Assembly (NCBI RefSeq): GCF_025840185.1
Contig: NZ_JAMPJU010000005.1
Span: 215,040 to 279,039, forward strand
Direction: 5' to 3'
Origin: Brenneria izbisi
GTDB lineage: Bacteria; Pseudomonadota; Gammaproteobacteria; Enterobacterales; Enterobacteriaceae
DNA length: 64,000 bases
Positions 34,179 to 43,095 of the stretch are shown here, piece after piece; position 1 is the first letter of the stretch, and the number at the start of each line of letters is the position of its first letter. The notes beneath the pieces were generated by a model, which saw only the letters and a list, made by a program, of their open reading frames with translations, ran no database searches and was not told where the DNA came from. Both the position numbers and the translations under genes were made by a program.

Positions 34179-34571
34179 ATGAAAAAAGCAGCCGCACTCT
34201 TCGCCATTACAGCTCTGATCTCCGCACCAGCCTTTGCCGCGCAAAGTGGTGGTTTTATCAGCCCGGAGTCTTCGGTATCCAGTCCCCATAAAGGCGGATT
34301 TACCGATCCGAAAGGCAGTATTACCACGGTGGAAAAAGCCAAAGGAATGGCGGACGATAGTTGGATCACACTCAGTGGCAATATTGAAAAACGGCTTGGT
34401 GATGAAAATTATCTTTTCCGCGATTCAACCGGCACCATGAATGTGGAAATCGATGATAAACGTTGGAACGGACAGATGATTTCCCCTTCCGATAAAGTGG
34501 AAATTCAGGGTGAACTGGACAAGGATTTCGGTTCCGTTGAATTGGATGTGAAGCAGATCCGTAAGCTTTGA
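34179..34571 (+). CDS. ygiW: periplasmic BOF-domain (OB-fold) stress protein YgiW
   Basis: The 130-aa protein has a signal peptide ending A-P-A-F-A (about residue 21) and a BOF/OB-fold domain (about 50-130). YgiW-type proteins are stress-induced periplasmic factors often paired with qseBC. A strong ribosome site AAGGAAGG precedes the ATG, and a clear terminator follows the gene. Confidence 0.92.
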   Translation: MKKAAALFAITALISAPAFAAQSGGFISPESSVSSPHKGGFTDPKGSITTVEKAKGMADDSWITLSGNIEKRLGDENYLFRDSTGTMNVEIDDKRWNGQMISPSDKVEIQGELDKDFGSVELDVKQIRKL

Positions 34572-34592
34572 TAATAACGCCTATCCTTTTGT

Positions 34593-34614
34593 ATGGCGGG
34601 CATTAGCCCGCCAT
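34593..34614 (+). terminator. intrinsic terminator after ygiW
   Basis: A perfect 9-bp stem ATGGCGGGC / GCCCGCCAT with a 4-nt ATTA loop is followed by TTAA. It marks the end of the host sequence before the prophage-like element. Confidence 0.75.
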
Positions 34615-34700
34615 TTAACACGCTTTAACACATTTGCTGATGCGCCGCGCGATAAATGCCGCACATCCTGCGCGATAAATTGAGTACCAGATCAGTTTCA

Positions 34701-34705
34701 CATAC
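34701..34705 (+). repeat. left target-site duplication (CATAC)
   Basis: CATAC directly precedes the TG that begins the element and is repeated directly after the CA that ends it at 57838. Five base pairs is the target duplication made by Mu-type transposition. The identity extends to 12 bp (TTTCACATACTG at 34696-34707 and 57834-57845). Confidence 0.65.
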
Positions 34706-34723
34706 TGATAATAAATTACAAAA

Positions 34724-34980
34724 TCAGATTGTGCCGGCTGGGAAAGACTTATAGATGGTCGATACGCCGACATCATGGATGATTGCTAACCGACGTCTGC
34801 TATGCCCGGTTCCCCAATAATTTTCCGATCATCTTTAATACTTGCGGTCTTCCGCCTATGCGACCGTTTTTTCGTGCGGCCTCCAGCCCTGCTAATATTC
34901 GTTCTACTATTAACTGTCCGACGCCACCCAACAACGCTTTCAGCCCCCGATCAGCCTTTGCCGACTCCACTAACATTCTG
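34724..34980 (-). pseudogene. degraded Gin/Hin-type serine DNA invertase
   Basis: Pieces of a DNA invertase are readable in two frames. One reads ...A-D-R-G-L-K-A-L-L... (N-terminal catalytic domain region) fused by an internal deletion to Q-L-I-V-E-R-I-L-A-G-L-E-A-A-R-K, then N-G-R-I-G-G-R-P, ending in a stop. The second frame gives R-L-A-I-I-H-D-V-G-V-S-T-I-Y-K-S-F-P-A-G, the C-terminal helix-turn-helix. The serine nucleophile region is missing. In Mu the invertase gin lies at this side of the tail fibre module. The stretch 34984-35119 shows no recognised gene. Confidence 0.75.
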
Positions 34981-35119
34981 AGGGTTAATGGAGCCGGTTT
35001 ATAGTAGCCAGTTTCAACCGCTCACGTTCAAACAGCGGAATCTCTGGAGGTTCGAGAAAGTGAATATTTTCACTGCCAACTGAGATCTTTTCGTTGAGAA
35101 TTTCGCTACGATAGCCGTG

Positions 35120-35752
35120 CTATAAAACCGTTGGCGCTTTCGGCCAAACGATTTCTGATGCGGCAGTATCAATGCGGCTCAGTAATACCCGGTATTTTTT
35201 CCATTGTTCAAGCTCGGCGGTTTCTTCTTCGGTCGCCATACCTAAATCAATGGCGTCAGTCAACGTTTGGATTCGTTCGTTAGCCGTTGTTTGTCGCGTG
35301 CTCAGATCTTTTTGCGCGTCTTGCTGTTTCGCCATTGCCACCGCTTGTTGTTGGGCTTCTTCATCTGTTACCCAGGCTTCGCCGTTCCAAATATCGAATT
35401 CAGTGACAGGCGCTGACAACGTGACGTTATCCGGCAATTCGCCGATAGCGTCAACCGTTTGTTGTTGTCGGGTTTGCGTGTCATAAACCGTCTGGCCGCG
35501 ATAATCCGGCACATGCTCCCACGCTTTACCGTCAGCGCGGCGGCGCAAGGCGAGTCCTGCGACTGGCAGTTCTGGCTCGTCAATATAACTATCAGCCGGT
35601 AAGCCGACTCCGGTCATCAGATATTCATAGCTGGCGCTCAGATATTCACGGGTAACAGGGTGGACGTGATATACCGTCACCCAACCCGCATTTTTACTCA
35701 GGCCGTTTTCGTTTAACTCTGCGGTTTTAATTTCAGTGGAATAGTTGCTCAT
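35120..35752 (-). CDS. tail fibre assembly chaperone (Tfa-like)
   Basis: The 210-aa protein is of the phage tail fibre assembly family. An N-terminal region includes G-L-S-K-N-A-G-W-V-T-V-Y, a middle segment reads F-D-I-W-N-G-E-A-W-V-T-D-E-E-A, and a C-terminal helical part ends E-Q-W-K-K-Y-R-V-L-L-S-R-I-D. Such chaperones fold or trimerise the cognate fibre. It overlaps the fibre gene by 1 bp. It lies next to the decayed invertase, as U does in Mu. Confidence 0.88.
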   Translation of the reverse strand: MSNYSTEIKTAELNENGLSKNAGWVTVYHVHPVTREYLSASYEYLMTGVGLPADSYIDEPELPVAGLALRRRADGKAWEHVPDYRGQTVYDTQTRQQQTVDAIGELPDNVTLSAPVTEFDIWNGEAWVTDEEAQQQAVAMAKQQDAQKDLSTRQTTANERIQTLTDAIDLGMATEEETAELEQWKKYRVLLSRIDTAASEIVWPKAPTVL

Positions 35753-38199
35753 TATGCTGCTCTCACGATGTAGTTGAATGCAATATTGCGGGGGCGGGTT
35801 TCACTTGCCGTACGGGTAACACGTGACGAATCAAAATGCGCTTTGGCACCATTACTGCTCCTATCTGACCCTGCATCATAATTAACGGTGCCAATGCCAT
35901 CGGAATATAGAGCACCTGAAGGTGGATAGGTTGTATCCGTCGTTTGATCATCAATTGTCCAGCCTGCTGTTATCGGTTGCATCGCATCACTTTGCGCGCT
36001 CAACATCACCCGGCTGGCATCCACGCCTCGTGCGTCATCCCAGCCGCGAATGAATTCGCCGCGCAGGTCGGGAAGTTTGCCGGATGAGTAGAGTGCGGCG
36101 AGCTTAGGATATTTGGCTTTGTCGAATGCCTGGCCATTGCATTTTAGCCAGCCTGCTGGTGCGGTGGCAGAGGGATACGGCAACGGAATGCCTGTCAGTT
36201 CGCCTTTGCCAATAGCACCAACATCTGCCGCGGTGGGTTTGTTGCCGGTATGATAAAAAATGTATGGGTCGCTCCAGGTTCCAGAGAACTGTTTACGAAA
36301 AGAAAAAAACGCCGGGGACGTATTATTCATGTGTTCGTCAGTCAGGACAAAGCCGTATTTTGTGCCGTCGCCAACACCACTTCGATGACGAACGCTGATA
36401 AATGCTTTCCACGCGCCGCCTTTACTGGTTTTTGTGATTGACTGTGATCCAATGCAGTTGCTGGTTGCCTCCAGTCCTGCAAGCCATGCTGTATCATCCG
36501 TGTATTCAGCAATGCCTGAATACGGTTTGTAGTTTGCCACCGCCTGAATATTAGCCGGGGTAAGGGTAATATCCGCCGAACCATCAAACGCCACGCCATT
36601 AATCTTGCGAGCCGTCGCCAGTTTGTTGGCCGCCGCCGCTGTTCCACCGGCAGGCAACGCGCCGATATCGGCGGCGGTGGGTTTGTTGTTTGGACTGTAG
36701 ACACGTTTCCCACTTTCCGAAATCGTACCGGTTACGAATAACGAACCCGCGGCGTTTAACGACGCCAGTTCGTTTTGTGATTCAGCGTCACCGTTCCAGA
36801 ATACAAAACCGCCACCACCCGAACCTTTGTGGTTAACAAAGTCGGTTCTTCCGCTTCCGTGAATACGGTTCCAGCAAATATGCGCCCCTTGCGAATCAGG
36901 TAGAAACCCACTTTTCCCAGCGACTTTTAAAATGTTATTGAGCGTGAGTTGACCGGTCATTGTGCCGCCAGCAATCGGCAAAGCACCAATGTTAGCCGGG
37001 GTAAGGGTAATATCCGCCGAACCATCAAACGCCACGCCATTAATCTTGCGCGCCGTCGCCAGTTTGGTAGCCGCCGCCGCCGTTCCCGCCGCAGGCAAGG
37101 CGCCTACATTCGCCGGGGTGAGCGCGATATCCGCCGTACCATTAAATGACACGCCCGCGATTTTCCGGGCCATCGACAATTTGGTGGCCGCCGCCGCCGT
37201 GCCGCCGGCGGGCAACGCGCCGATATCCGCCGCGGTGGGTTTGTTGTTCGGGCTGTAGACGCGCTGCCCTTTTTCCTGAAGGATGGCGGCATTAGCGATA
37301 TGACCGAATTGAATATCCCCTGTGGCCAGATCAATTCGGAGTGGTCGCAAGCTATTGAAGGAACCGTTGGCATCATTCTTTTTGGTCAACAGGAGATAAA
37401 ATGCACTTCCGTCATTGCGTTGAATGACGCCGTATCCACCGTAGATCATGCGCAGCGCATCAGCTACTTTCGAAACCAGGTTGCCGGTCAATGTGCCGCC
37501 CGTCGTCGCCAACGCGCCCACGTTGGCAGGCGTCAGCGCAATATCGGATGTACCGTCAAACGTTACGCCAGCAATCTTTCTTGCCGCCGCCAATTTACTG
37601 GCCGCTGTCGCCGTGGCCGTTTTCCCTAAATAGCGTCCATCACCGACAGTAATATCGGGAATATTGCTGGCCGCTGAACCCACGGCGCGTGTGGCGGCGG
37701 ATTTTAACCCGATGTTCGCCATAAATTTGGCTTTATCGGGAATGTCCGCGCCGTTTTGTTCTTTCTCCAGCTTTTGCGCCAGTTTGTTCAGCACGGTTGT
37801 GCTGAAGTTCGGGTCATCTCCCAGTGCGCCAGCCAACTCTTTTAGCGTATCCAGCGCGCCCGGAGAACCATTCACCAATGCGGCGACTGCGGCCATCACA
37901 TAGGCTGTGGTGGCGATTTGCGCATTATTGACGCCTGCCGCCGCGGTCGGCGCCGTTGGCGTTCCCGTCAAGGCGGGGCTGGCTTTCGGCGCATATTGAG
38001 TATGCGGATCGGCGGCGTCGATATGCGCTTGCAGATCTTCTCCGGTGCTTTCCAGTTCCTTTTTCAGATACGCCGTGCGGTCGGCCAGTTGCTCCGCCTG
38101 TCGGTTGGATACCCCGCCGGGGCCGCCGACCACCGGATCTGACGTTTCCAGTTGGTAGATTCCGTCAATCCATTCCTGTTTTTCCGGCAAGTTCGCCAT
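35752..38199 (-). CDS. tail fibre (receptor-binding) protein with collar domain
   Basis: The 815-aa fibre starts with a P2 H/Mu S-like N-terminus (MANLPEKQEWIDGIYQLE) that would attach to the baseplate. Several copies of a module R-K-I-(A/N)-G-V-x-F-(D/N)-G-(T/S)-x-D-I follow, with N-K-P-T-A-A-D-(I/V)-G-A. A phage tail collar domain closes it (about 660-815: P-L-P-Y-P-S-A-T-A-P-A-G-W-L). The repeats are typical of fibre shafts. The C-terminus should set target range. It is intact and longer than P2 H (about 670 aa). Confidence 0.9.
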   Translation of the reverse strand: MANLPEKQEWIDGIYQLETSDPVVGGPGGVSNRQAEQLADRTAYLKKELESTGEDLQAHIDAADPHTQYAPKASPALTGTPTAPTAAAGVNNAQIATTAYVMAAVAALVNGSPGALDTLKELAGALGDDPNFSTTVLNKLAQKLEKEQNGADIPDKAKFMANIGLKSAATRAVGSAASNIPDITVGDGRYLGKTATATAASKLAAARKIAGVTFDGTSDIALTPANVGALATTGGTLTGNLVSKVADALRMIYGGYGVIQRNDGSAFYLLLTKKNDANGSFNSLRPLRIDLATGDIQFGHIANAAILQEKGQRVYSPNNKPTAADIGALPAGGTAAAATKLSMARKIAGVSFNGTADIALTPANVGALPAAGTAAAATKLATARKINGVAFDGSADITLTPANIGALPIAGGTMTGQLTLNNILKVAGKSGFLPDSQGAHICWNRIHGSGRTDFVNHKGSGGGGFVFWNGDAESQNELASLNAAGSLFVTGTISESGKRVYSPNNKPTAADIGALPAGGTAAAANKLATARKINGVAFDGSADITLTPANIQAVANYKPYSGIAEYTDDTAWLAGLEATSNCIGSQSITKTSKGGAWKAFISVRHRSGVGDGTKYGFVLTDEHMNNTSPAFFSFRKQFSGTWSDPYIFYHTGNKPTAADVGAIGKGELTGIPLPYPSATAPAGWLKCNGQAFDKAKYPKLAALYSSGKLPDLRGEFIRGWDDARGVDASRVMLSAQSDAMQPITAGWTIDDQTTDTTYPPSGALYSDGIGTVNYDAGSDRSSNGAKAHFDSSRVTRTASETRPRNIAFNYIVRAA
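36551..36609. repeat. 59-bp exact direct repeat in tail fibre gene, copy 1
   Basis: An identical 59-bp segment starting TTAGCCGGGGTAAGGGTAAT occurs again at 36992-37050. It encodes the shaft module ending near D-G-S-A-D-I-T-L-T-P-A-N. Further diverged copies lie near 37110 and 37510. Confidence 0.8.
36992..37050. repeat. 59-bp exact direct repeat in tail fibre gene, copy 2
   Basis: This is identical to 36551-36609. Homologous exchange between the copies would delete or add about 441 bp (147 codons) in frame, changing fibre length. Confidence 0.8.
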
Positions 38200-38201
38200 A
38201 C

Positions 38202-38777
38202 TTATGCACTCCCGTGATTGTAGTTACCGTCATACGATGCGGTTTCGTTGTATCGAATTGGAACGCCCCAATATTCCAGGCTGGCCAACCGGCAGCGTGC
38301 AGGGGCGATCATTTCCAAAGTGTTGCGCAGCATCTGCGCCTGATCGTTGGTGATGGGCTGTTGAAACAACACCCGGTAGACTGGCCAGTGGGCTTGATCG
38401 CCATAGACCATATGGCCGTTGTAACCGCGCACGCCGTCGTAGTTGAGCCGTCCGATATGTTCGATCAGTTCAACATCGCCGAATCCCAGACTGCGGATTA
38501 CCTCGCGCACCGCCCAGGGCGTGCCTTTATAGCGGTGCATCTCAATGGCTGATTTAATCGTGGCCCGGCGGGCATCTTCGGATTCCGCCAGTTGCCAGCC
38601 GTCTTCGGTCAGCGAGAACTGTTCGGCCAGCGCGTCCAGCGCGCTGCTGTCGACGATATCGACCAGATAGACCATCAACGCTTCCAGCTTCAGCGCGTCG
38701 AAACGGTCGATAAGCGAGGCCAGCGCGCGGAAGCTGGCGTCGGCGGCCAGCGGCGGTGGAAGCAGCACGTCACTCAT
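38202..38777 (-). CDS. baseplate protein, P2 gpI-like
   Basis: The 191-aa protein has the P2 gpI pattern: D-I-V-D-S-S-A-L-D-A-L-A-E-Q-F, then K-S-A-I-E-M-H-R-Y-K-G-T-P-W-A-V-R-E. It forms part of the baseplate wedge that links to the fibre. The start at 38777 (MSDVLLPPPL) overlaps the gpJ-like gene by 8 bp. The open frame to 38834 is inside that gene. Confidence 0.9.
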   Translation of the reverse strand: MSDVLLPPPLAADASFRALASLIDRFDALKLEALMVYLVDIVDSSALDALAEQFSLTEDGWQLAESEDARRATIKSAIEMHRYKGTPWAVREVIRSLGFGDVELIEHIGRLNYDGVRGYNGHMVYGDQAHWPVYRVLFQQPITNDQAQMLRNTLEMIAPARCRLASLEYWGVPIRYNETASYDGNYNHGSA

Positions 38778-39876
38778 CGGCGGCCCCGGCAATGGTGATC
38801 GCGACGCCAGTGCAGACGGCGAGTTGCCAGTCATCCAGCACCGTTAATCCGGGGGATAACAGTTCTACGCTGTAGACGCCGTCGAGCGATAGCGCGGCGA
38901 TAATCTGGCTGGGGACGATATCCTGTCCCAACGTGGCGCGGCGATTTTCAACCCAGTCGGCGGCTACCCGCTCCGCTGCCTGTTTGACCGGCGATGCCTG
39001 AACATTGCGTTTAAGCGTCAGGCTGGCATGAAGCGCGTACTCCACCGCAACGGGCGCTTTGGCGGCGACCGTATCGGTCAGCGGTCGCACTTTCTCATCC
39101 GAACAGACGCTTTCCACCTGCGCCAGCAGCGCGGCATCGGGCAACCCGCCGGACAGCAACGGATAGAGATGGACGACGCCCGGCTCAGCCCTGACCACCG
39201 CCACATCGACAATATCCGGGTGCGCGCTCAGCGCATGATAGCGGTACGCCAGTTTTGAACCCGCCGTGCTAAAGGACTCCGGCGCCAGTTGAATACGTTC
39301 CCGTAGCCGATCGTCGCTTTCCTCTTGCGCGCCGCCAGTGCTGGCGACGGTGTTGATTACCGTGAAATCGACATCGGCAATATCATCCAGCAACGTGCTG
39401 ATCTGCGCCGGTTGCCAGTTATTCCCGGCGGCGCCGGTTTCCATGCAGGTGGCGGTCACGGTCGCGCTCAGCGCGCCCGCTTTCATCACCACATCGTGGT
39501 CCGTCGCAAACACAACGCTGTCTGACGCGCTGACGCGCGTTCCCGCCGGGATCAGCGTGTCCGTCAGCAGCGCGGCATCTACGCTGAACAGCAGCGTGGT
39601 CTGCGCCGTTTGAGCCGCCAGGCGGTAGGTGCCGACCAGTTCACCGAGGTAATCAAGCATCGGCGCGCGGGCATAGCGCACCAGATTCTGTTTCGCCGCC
39701 TCCTGAATGCCGCTGCGCAGCAGCATTTCCCGGTAGGCGATGAGGTTGATCAACAAGCGCTCCGCCTGTGCCGGGTAGAGCGTTTTTCCGCTATCGGCTT
39801 CATATTTGGCGATCATCTCGGCGGTGATCGCCTCCGCGTCACGCTCGATAAAGACCGGTTCTGTGGTTACTGCCAT
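38770..39876 (-). CDS. baseplate wedge protein, P2 gpJ-like
   Basis: The 368-aa baseplate J family protein begins FIERDAEAITAEMIAKYEADSG and contains Y-P-A-Q-A-E-R-L-L-I-N-L and T-G-A-A-G-N-N-W. J forms the wedge ring around the hub of contractile tails. The start at 39876 (MAVTTEPV) overlaps the gpW-like gene by 10 bp. The length is slightly above P2 J (302 aa). Confidence 0.9.
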   Translation of the reverse strand: MAVTTEPVFIERDAEAITAEMIAKYEADSGKTLYPAQAERLLINLIAYREMLLRSGIQEAAKQNLVRYARAPMLDYLGELVGTYRLAAQTAQTTLLFSVDAALLTDTLIPAGTRVSASDSVVFATDHDVVMKAGALSATVTATCMETGAAGNNWQPAQISTLLDDIADVDFTVINTVASTGGAQEESDDRLRERIQLAPESFSTAGSKLAYRYHALSAHPDIVDVAVVRAEPGVVHLYPLLSGGLPDAALLAQVESVCSDEKVRPLTDTVAAKAPVAVEYALHASLTLKRNVQASPVKQAAERVAADWVENRRATLGQDIVPSQIIAALSLDGVYSVELLSPGLTVLDDWQLAVCTGVAITIAGAADE

Positions 39877-40214
39877 AACACCTCCGTGGTCTGCAAAACA
39901 CCGCTGGTCGTTTCCCAACTGATGCGCAGCGTCATGTGTTCGCCGCTGATAAGCGGTTTCACTGCCAACAGTTTGCAACGTGGTTCCCAGCGCTTGATGG
40001 ATTCAATCGCTTCGCGCACGACATGCGGAACGGCCCGGTCGATGGGGTAGTCGATGTAGCGATGCAAACTGCTGCCGAATTCGGGACGATGGGGATCGCT
40101 GCCGCGCGGCGTGTGCAGAATGATGTGGATGGCCTGTGTGATATCGGCGACGCCCTCGGCGAGTTCGCCAGGGCGTTGCAGGGCCGGTTGCCAGAAAACA
40201 GAGTGAGTATTCAT
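39867..40214 (-). CDS. baseplate protein, gpW/gp25-like
   Basis: The 115-aa protein of the GPW/gp25 family has I-L-H-T-P-R-G-S-D-P-H-R-P-E-F-G-S near residues 32-48, the signature of this baseplate-sheath connector, which nucleates sheath contraction. It lies 64 bp downstream of the gpV-like gene. The size is typical. Confidence 0.92.
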   Translation of the reverse strand: MNTHSVFWQPALQRPGELAEGVADITQAIHIILHTPRGSDPHRPEFGSSLHRYIDYPIDRAVPHVVREAIESIKRWEPRCKLLAVKPLISGEHMTLRISWETTSGVLQTTEVLWQ

Positions 40215-40278
40215 GGGGGGCAGTATCGCCCCCGGAAGGATTAGCCGATATTAAAGGGATTTAAGAAGGATTGGCGGG

Positions 40279-40872
40279 TCAGTGGGAATGGTGATTTGAG
40301 TTGCCGCCGGCATCCATCACCGAGCCGCTGGCGTTAATATTGCCTTGCACGCTGACGTTGCCCTGAATCGCCGCCGCCGCGCCGTTGCCGCCGGAGCCTG
40401 ACATGCCGCCCTGATAGGTCAGTTTGCCTTTCACCAGCAGGTTGCCCGTCACTTCTGTTTCCGGCGCGTCAAGGGTGGCTTTTTGCGTTTTCACCGTCAC
40501 AGCCGCGCCGCAGGTAATCACGATGTGCTCGATACCGCCGTTAATGGTCAACGTGTGCGTCTGGCGGTCGTAATAAAACGCCGCGCTGTCCGCATAGGTG
40601 ACGCCGCGGACGTCCGGGTTATCGACGGGCGGGGTATCGACGCTGGAATAGACCGCGCCCAGGATCACGCCGTCCTCGCCGTTTTCATCCAGCAACACGA
40701 CAACCTGTTCGCCGACGTCGGGCAACCAGTAATCCTTGTTGTTCTGGGTATTGTGTTGCAGCACGTCCAGCCAGTTGGTGCGCAGGTTATCGCGCTCAGG
40801 CAGACGAACGCGGGCGCGGACATGCTTTGCGTCAACGGCGCTGATGGTGCCGACCTGTCGGGATACGCTCAT
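40279..40872 (-). CDS. membrane-piercing tail spike, P2 gpV-like
   Basis: The 197-aa spike has an N-terminal OB domain (about 1-95), a beta-helical stalk with repeated hydrophobic triplets, and a tip ending N-H-H-S-H. The H-x-H tip binds an iron ion in P2 gpV and phi92 gp138, which suggests an intact needle. It overlaps the gpD-like gene by 4 bp. Confidence 0.92.
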   Translation of the reverse strand: MSVSRQVGTISAVDAKHVRARVRLPERDNLRTNWLDVLQHNTQNNKDYWLPDVGEQVVVLLDENGEDGVILGAVYSSVDTPPVDNPDVRGVTYADSAAFYYDRQTHTLTINGGIEHIVITCGAAVTVKTQKATLDAPETEVTGNLLVKGKLTYQGGMSGSGGNGAAAAIQGNVSVQGNINASGSVMDAGGNSNHHSH

Positions 40873-42011
40873 TTTTTCTCTTCCCTGGTAACGGTTTCGG
40901 TGGTGCCGTCCGGTTTATACACCGTTAATTTGCGCGTTTTACTGCGCGCCGATGTGCCGGTGGTGACCGGGCCGCGTGCAATCTCGATCTCAGTAACATA
41001 GCCGCTGCTGCGATCGAATGAATGCCGGGCGGAGGTGATCAGCCAGTGGCCTGACAGTTGGCCGAACTTCACCAACTCGATTTTGTTGCCCGCGATAAGT
41101 TGCGGTGTCCCCATCAGGCTCAGCGAACCGGTCTGCTGGTTTTCGTTATGCGCATCCAGCGCCGCATCCGCCTTGCGTTGCGCGCCGTCTTCGTCCGATG
41201 CGCGGCTGGTGACTTTCAGCGTATCCGCACTGGTGGCTTTGCCGCTGCTTTGGGTGGTGGAGGTGCTGCCGTCCGCCTCATATACCACCAGTTTCTTGTC
41301 GCTGGCTTTCTGATGCTTGACCTTTGCCGATTTGTACACGCGGTTGATGGTATCGCGCAGCGCATAGCGGGCCACGTCCTGCGGCGTCAGTTGCCTGACC
41401 GGATCGAGTCGGCGCAGCGTGGCCAGATGCGAGAACACCAGTTGATCGCTGACGACTTTCACCGCATAGCCGTACTCGCTGGCCAGCCGCTTCAGGAAGC
41501 CGACATCGGTTTCCGCGTATTGGGTGACGCGATCAAGCTTGACCGGCTCGATACCGCCGACCAGTTTCAGGCTGTGCTTTTTGGCGATGCGGCTGGCGAT
41601 GGCGGCCAGCGTGGTGTTTTCAAACCCCCGGCTGGATTTGGTGCGCAGCGCGCTATTGACTGAGGCGGCGACGCCGCGAATCGATACCGTTGACGGCGGC
41701 GCGCCGACTTCGATTTCATCAATGGAGAACGTGCCGCAGGACAGCAGCTTTTCGCCGCTATAGCCGAGCTTCAACGTCAATGTATCGCCGTTGCCCGGAT
41801 ACCACTTATCCAGCCAGCGACCGTCGGTATCCTCCAGTTCGACGTCGATGGTGTCCGATTCCGACTTGATATTGTCGGTATAACTGACGCGGGTGACATA
41901 GGGCGCGATATCGCTGGTGATATCCCGTTGCAGATACCACAGGGTAAAGATCGGCTGAAGCACTTCGGAAATACCCGGAGAAGGCGTAGCCTGCTGAATT
42001 AACGTAGCCAC
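40869..42011 (-). CDS. tail hub protein, P2 gpD-like (late control D)
   Basis: The 380-aa late control gene D family protein is related to the gp27 hub of T4. Recognisable parts are W-Y-L-Q-R-D-I-T-S-D-I-A-P-Y near the start and G-N-K-I-E-L-V-K-F-G-Q-L-S-G-H-W near residue 310. The hub trimer carries the gpV spike. It overlaps the gpX-like gene by 13 bp. Confidence 0.92.
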   Translation of the reverse strand: MATLIQQATPSPGISEVLQPIFTLWYLQRDITSDIAPYVTRVSYTDNIKSESDTIDVELEDTDGRWLDKWYPGNGDTLTLKLGYSGEKLLSCGTFSIDEIEVGAPPSTVSIRGVAASVNSALRTKSSRGFENTTLAAIASRIAKKHSLKLVGGIEPVKLDRVTQYAETDVGFLKRLASEYGYAVKVVSDQLVFSHLATLRRLDPVRQLTPQDVARYALRDTINRVYKSAKVKHQKASDKKLVVYEADGSTSTTQSSGKATSADTLKVTSRASDEDGAQRKADAALDAHNENQQTGSLSLMGTPQLIAGNKIELVKFGQLSGHWLITSARHSFDRSSGYVTEIEIARGPVTTGTSARSKTRKLTVYKPDGTTETVTREEKK

Positions 42012-42214
42012 GGCGCGATCTCCTCTGTGGTTACCGCTTCATCCGTTTCAATCATCGGGATCAACAGCACGATGCCGGAAGGCAACACCGGCGTGATGGC
42101 CACCTGCGGATTGGCGGCGATGATCCGGTCGTAGCCCCGCGGTTCGCCGTAGTAGTGATGGGCGAGTAAATCCCAGCGATCGCCCTGTTTGGTTACATGC
42201 TCAATGTACATCAT
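41999..42214 (-). CDS. tail protein X, LysM-like
   Basis: The 71-aa protein of the P2 gpX family is LysM-like: H-V-T-K-Q-G-D-R-W-D-L-L-A-H-H-Y-Y-G near the start and N-P-Q-V-A-I-T-P-V-L-P-S-G in the middle. It overlaps both neighbours (4 bp with the gpU-like gene, 13 bp with gpD). X proteins sit at the hub of contractile tails. Confidence 0.9.
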   Translation of the reverse strand: MMYIEHVTKQGDRWDLLAHHYYGEPRGYDRIIAANPQVAITPVLPSGIVLLIPMIETDEAVTTEEIAPWLR

Positions 42215-43095
42215 ACCCTCCGCGCGGCGATCGCCGCCGTCATCTGGCTCAGCGCCGGTGAAACGTGGGTGAGTAACGTGTCGGCGGCATTAAACTGGCC
42301 GGAAACGCTGTTCAATGCGCTGGCGATATTGCGGTTATCGACGTTCGACAAGGAATCACGCGCCGCGTTAACAAAGAGGACGGCTTCACGGGTTGCCCTG
42401 GCGACGCGAATAGCGACGGGGAACGCGTCGGTGACCGCGCTCAACGCGGGAACCGAGGCGGCTAATGGCGTGGCGACGCCGTTGATTTGCGTTAACAGAC
42501 CAGGAACGCGCGTCAGCGCAATCGCCGGGTTGGACGCCATCTTTTGCACCATGCGTACCGTGCTGGCGGCGGTTTGCAGCGCTGACTGGGCTTTTCTGGC
42601 GTAACTGACGGCATCACGCACCGATTGCACCAGGCCGCTGGATTTCATCACCGCGCCGGTGACCACGCCGGTGCCGGGGATCGCGCGTTTAATCGCGGGC
42701 GGCGCCAGCGGGCTTTTCGGGTCGCCGGTATATTCGCGCAAGGTGACTTCCGCCGTCATCGCCATCACATTGCCGGAAGCATCCGTTTGCTGGTTGCTGG
42801 CCGTCACCGCGGTAACCACGAACCAGCCGCGATAGTCGCCGTTGCCGAACACCAGCGCCAGTGCCTGATGTTCCCGCATGGCGCGGCGTAACCGGGCCAG
42901 TTCGTTATCCGGCGTGCAGTACATACTGTGGAAGACCAGGCTAATGCGGAACTCATCCAGTCGCTCGCCGACGAACTGTAGCCCCGGCTTACCTTCGATA
43001 CGGCTATGTTCGGCGTAATCGACGCCAAAGGTAGACTCGAAGCCGTCCCAATAGGTAATCAACTCAAATTCAATATCGCCAAGAACGGCAAACAT
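42211..43095 (-). CDS. tail protein, P2 gpU-like with long C-terminal extension
   Basis: The first about 130 residues match the P2 gpU pattern (F-A-V-L-G-D-I-E-F-E-L-I-T-Y; H-S-R-I-E-G-K-P-G-L-Q-F-V-G). At 294 aa the protein is almost twice P2 U. The remaining Ala/Val-rich helical part, with repeated A-x-x-x-A spacing, is not familiar to me. The gene overlaps the tape measure gene by 1 bp. Confidence 0.85.
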   Translation of the reverse strand: MFAVLGDIEFELITYWDGFESTFGVDYAEHSRIEGKPGLQFVGERLDEFRISLVFHSMYCTPDNELARLRRAMREHQALALVFGNGDYRGWFVVTAVTASNQQTDASGNVMAMTAEVTLREYTGDPKSPLAPPAIKRAIPGTGVVTGAVMKSSGLVQSVRDAVSYARKAQSALQTAASTVRMVQKMASNPAIALTRVPGLLTQINGVATPLAASVPALSAVTDAFPVAIRVARATREAVLFVNAARDSLSNVDNRNIASALNSVSGQFNAADTLLTHVSPALSQMTAAIAARRV

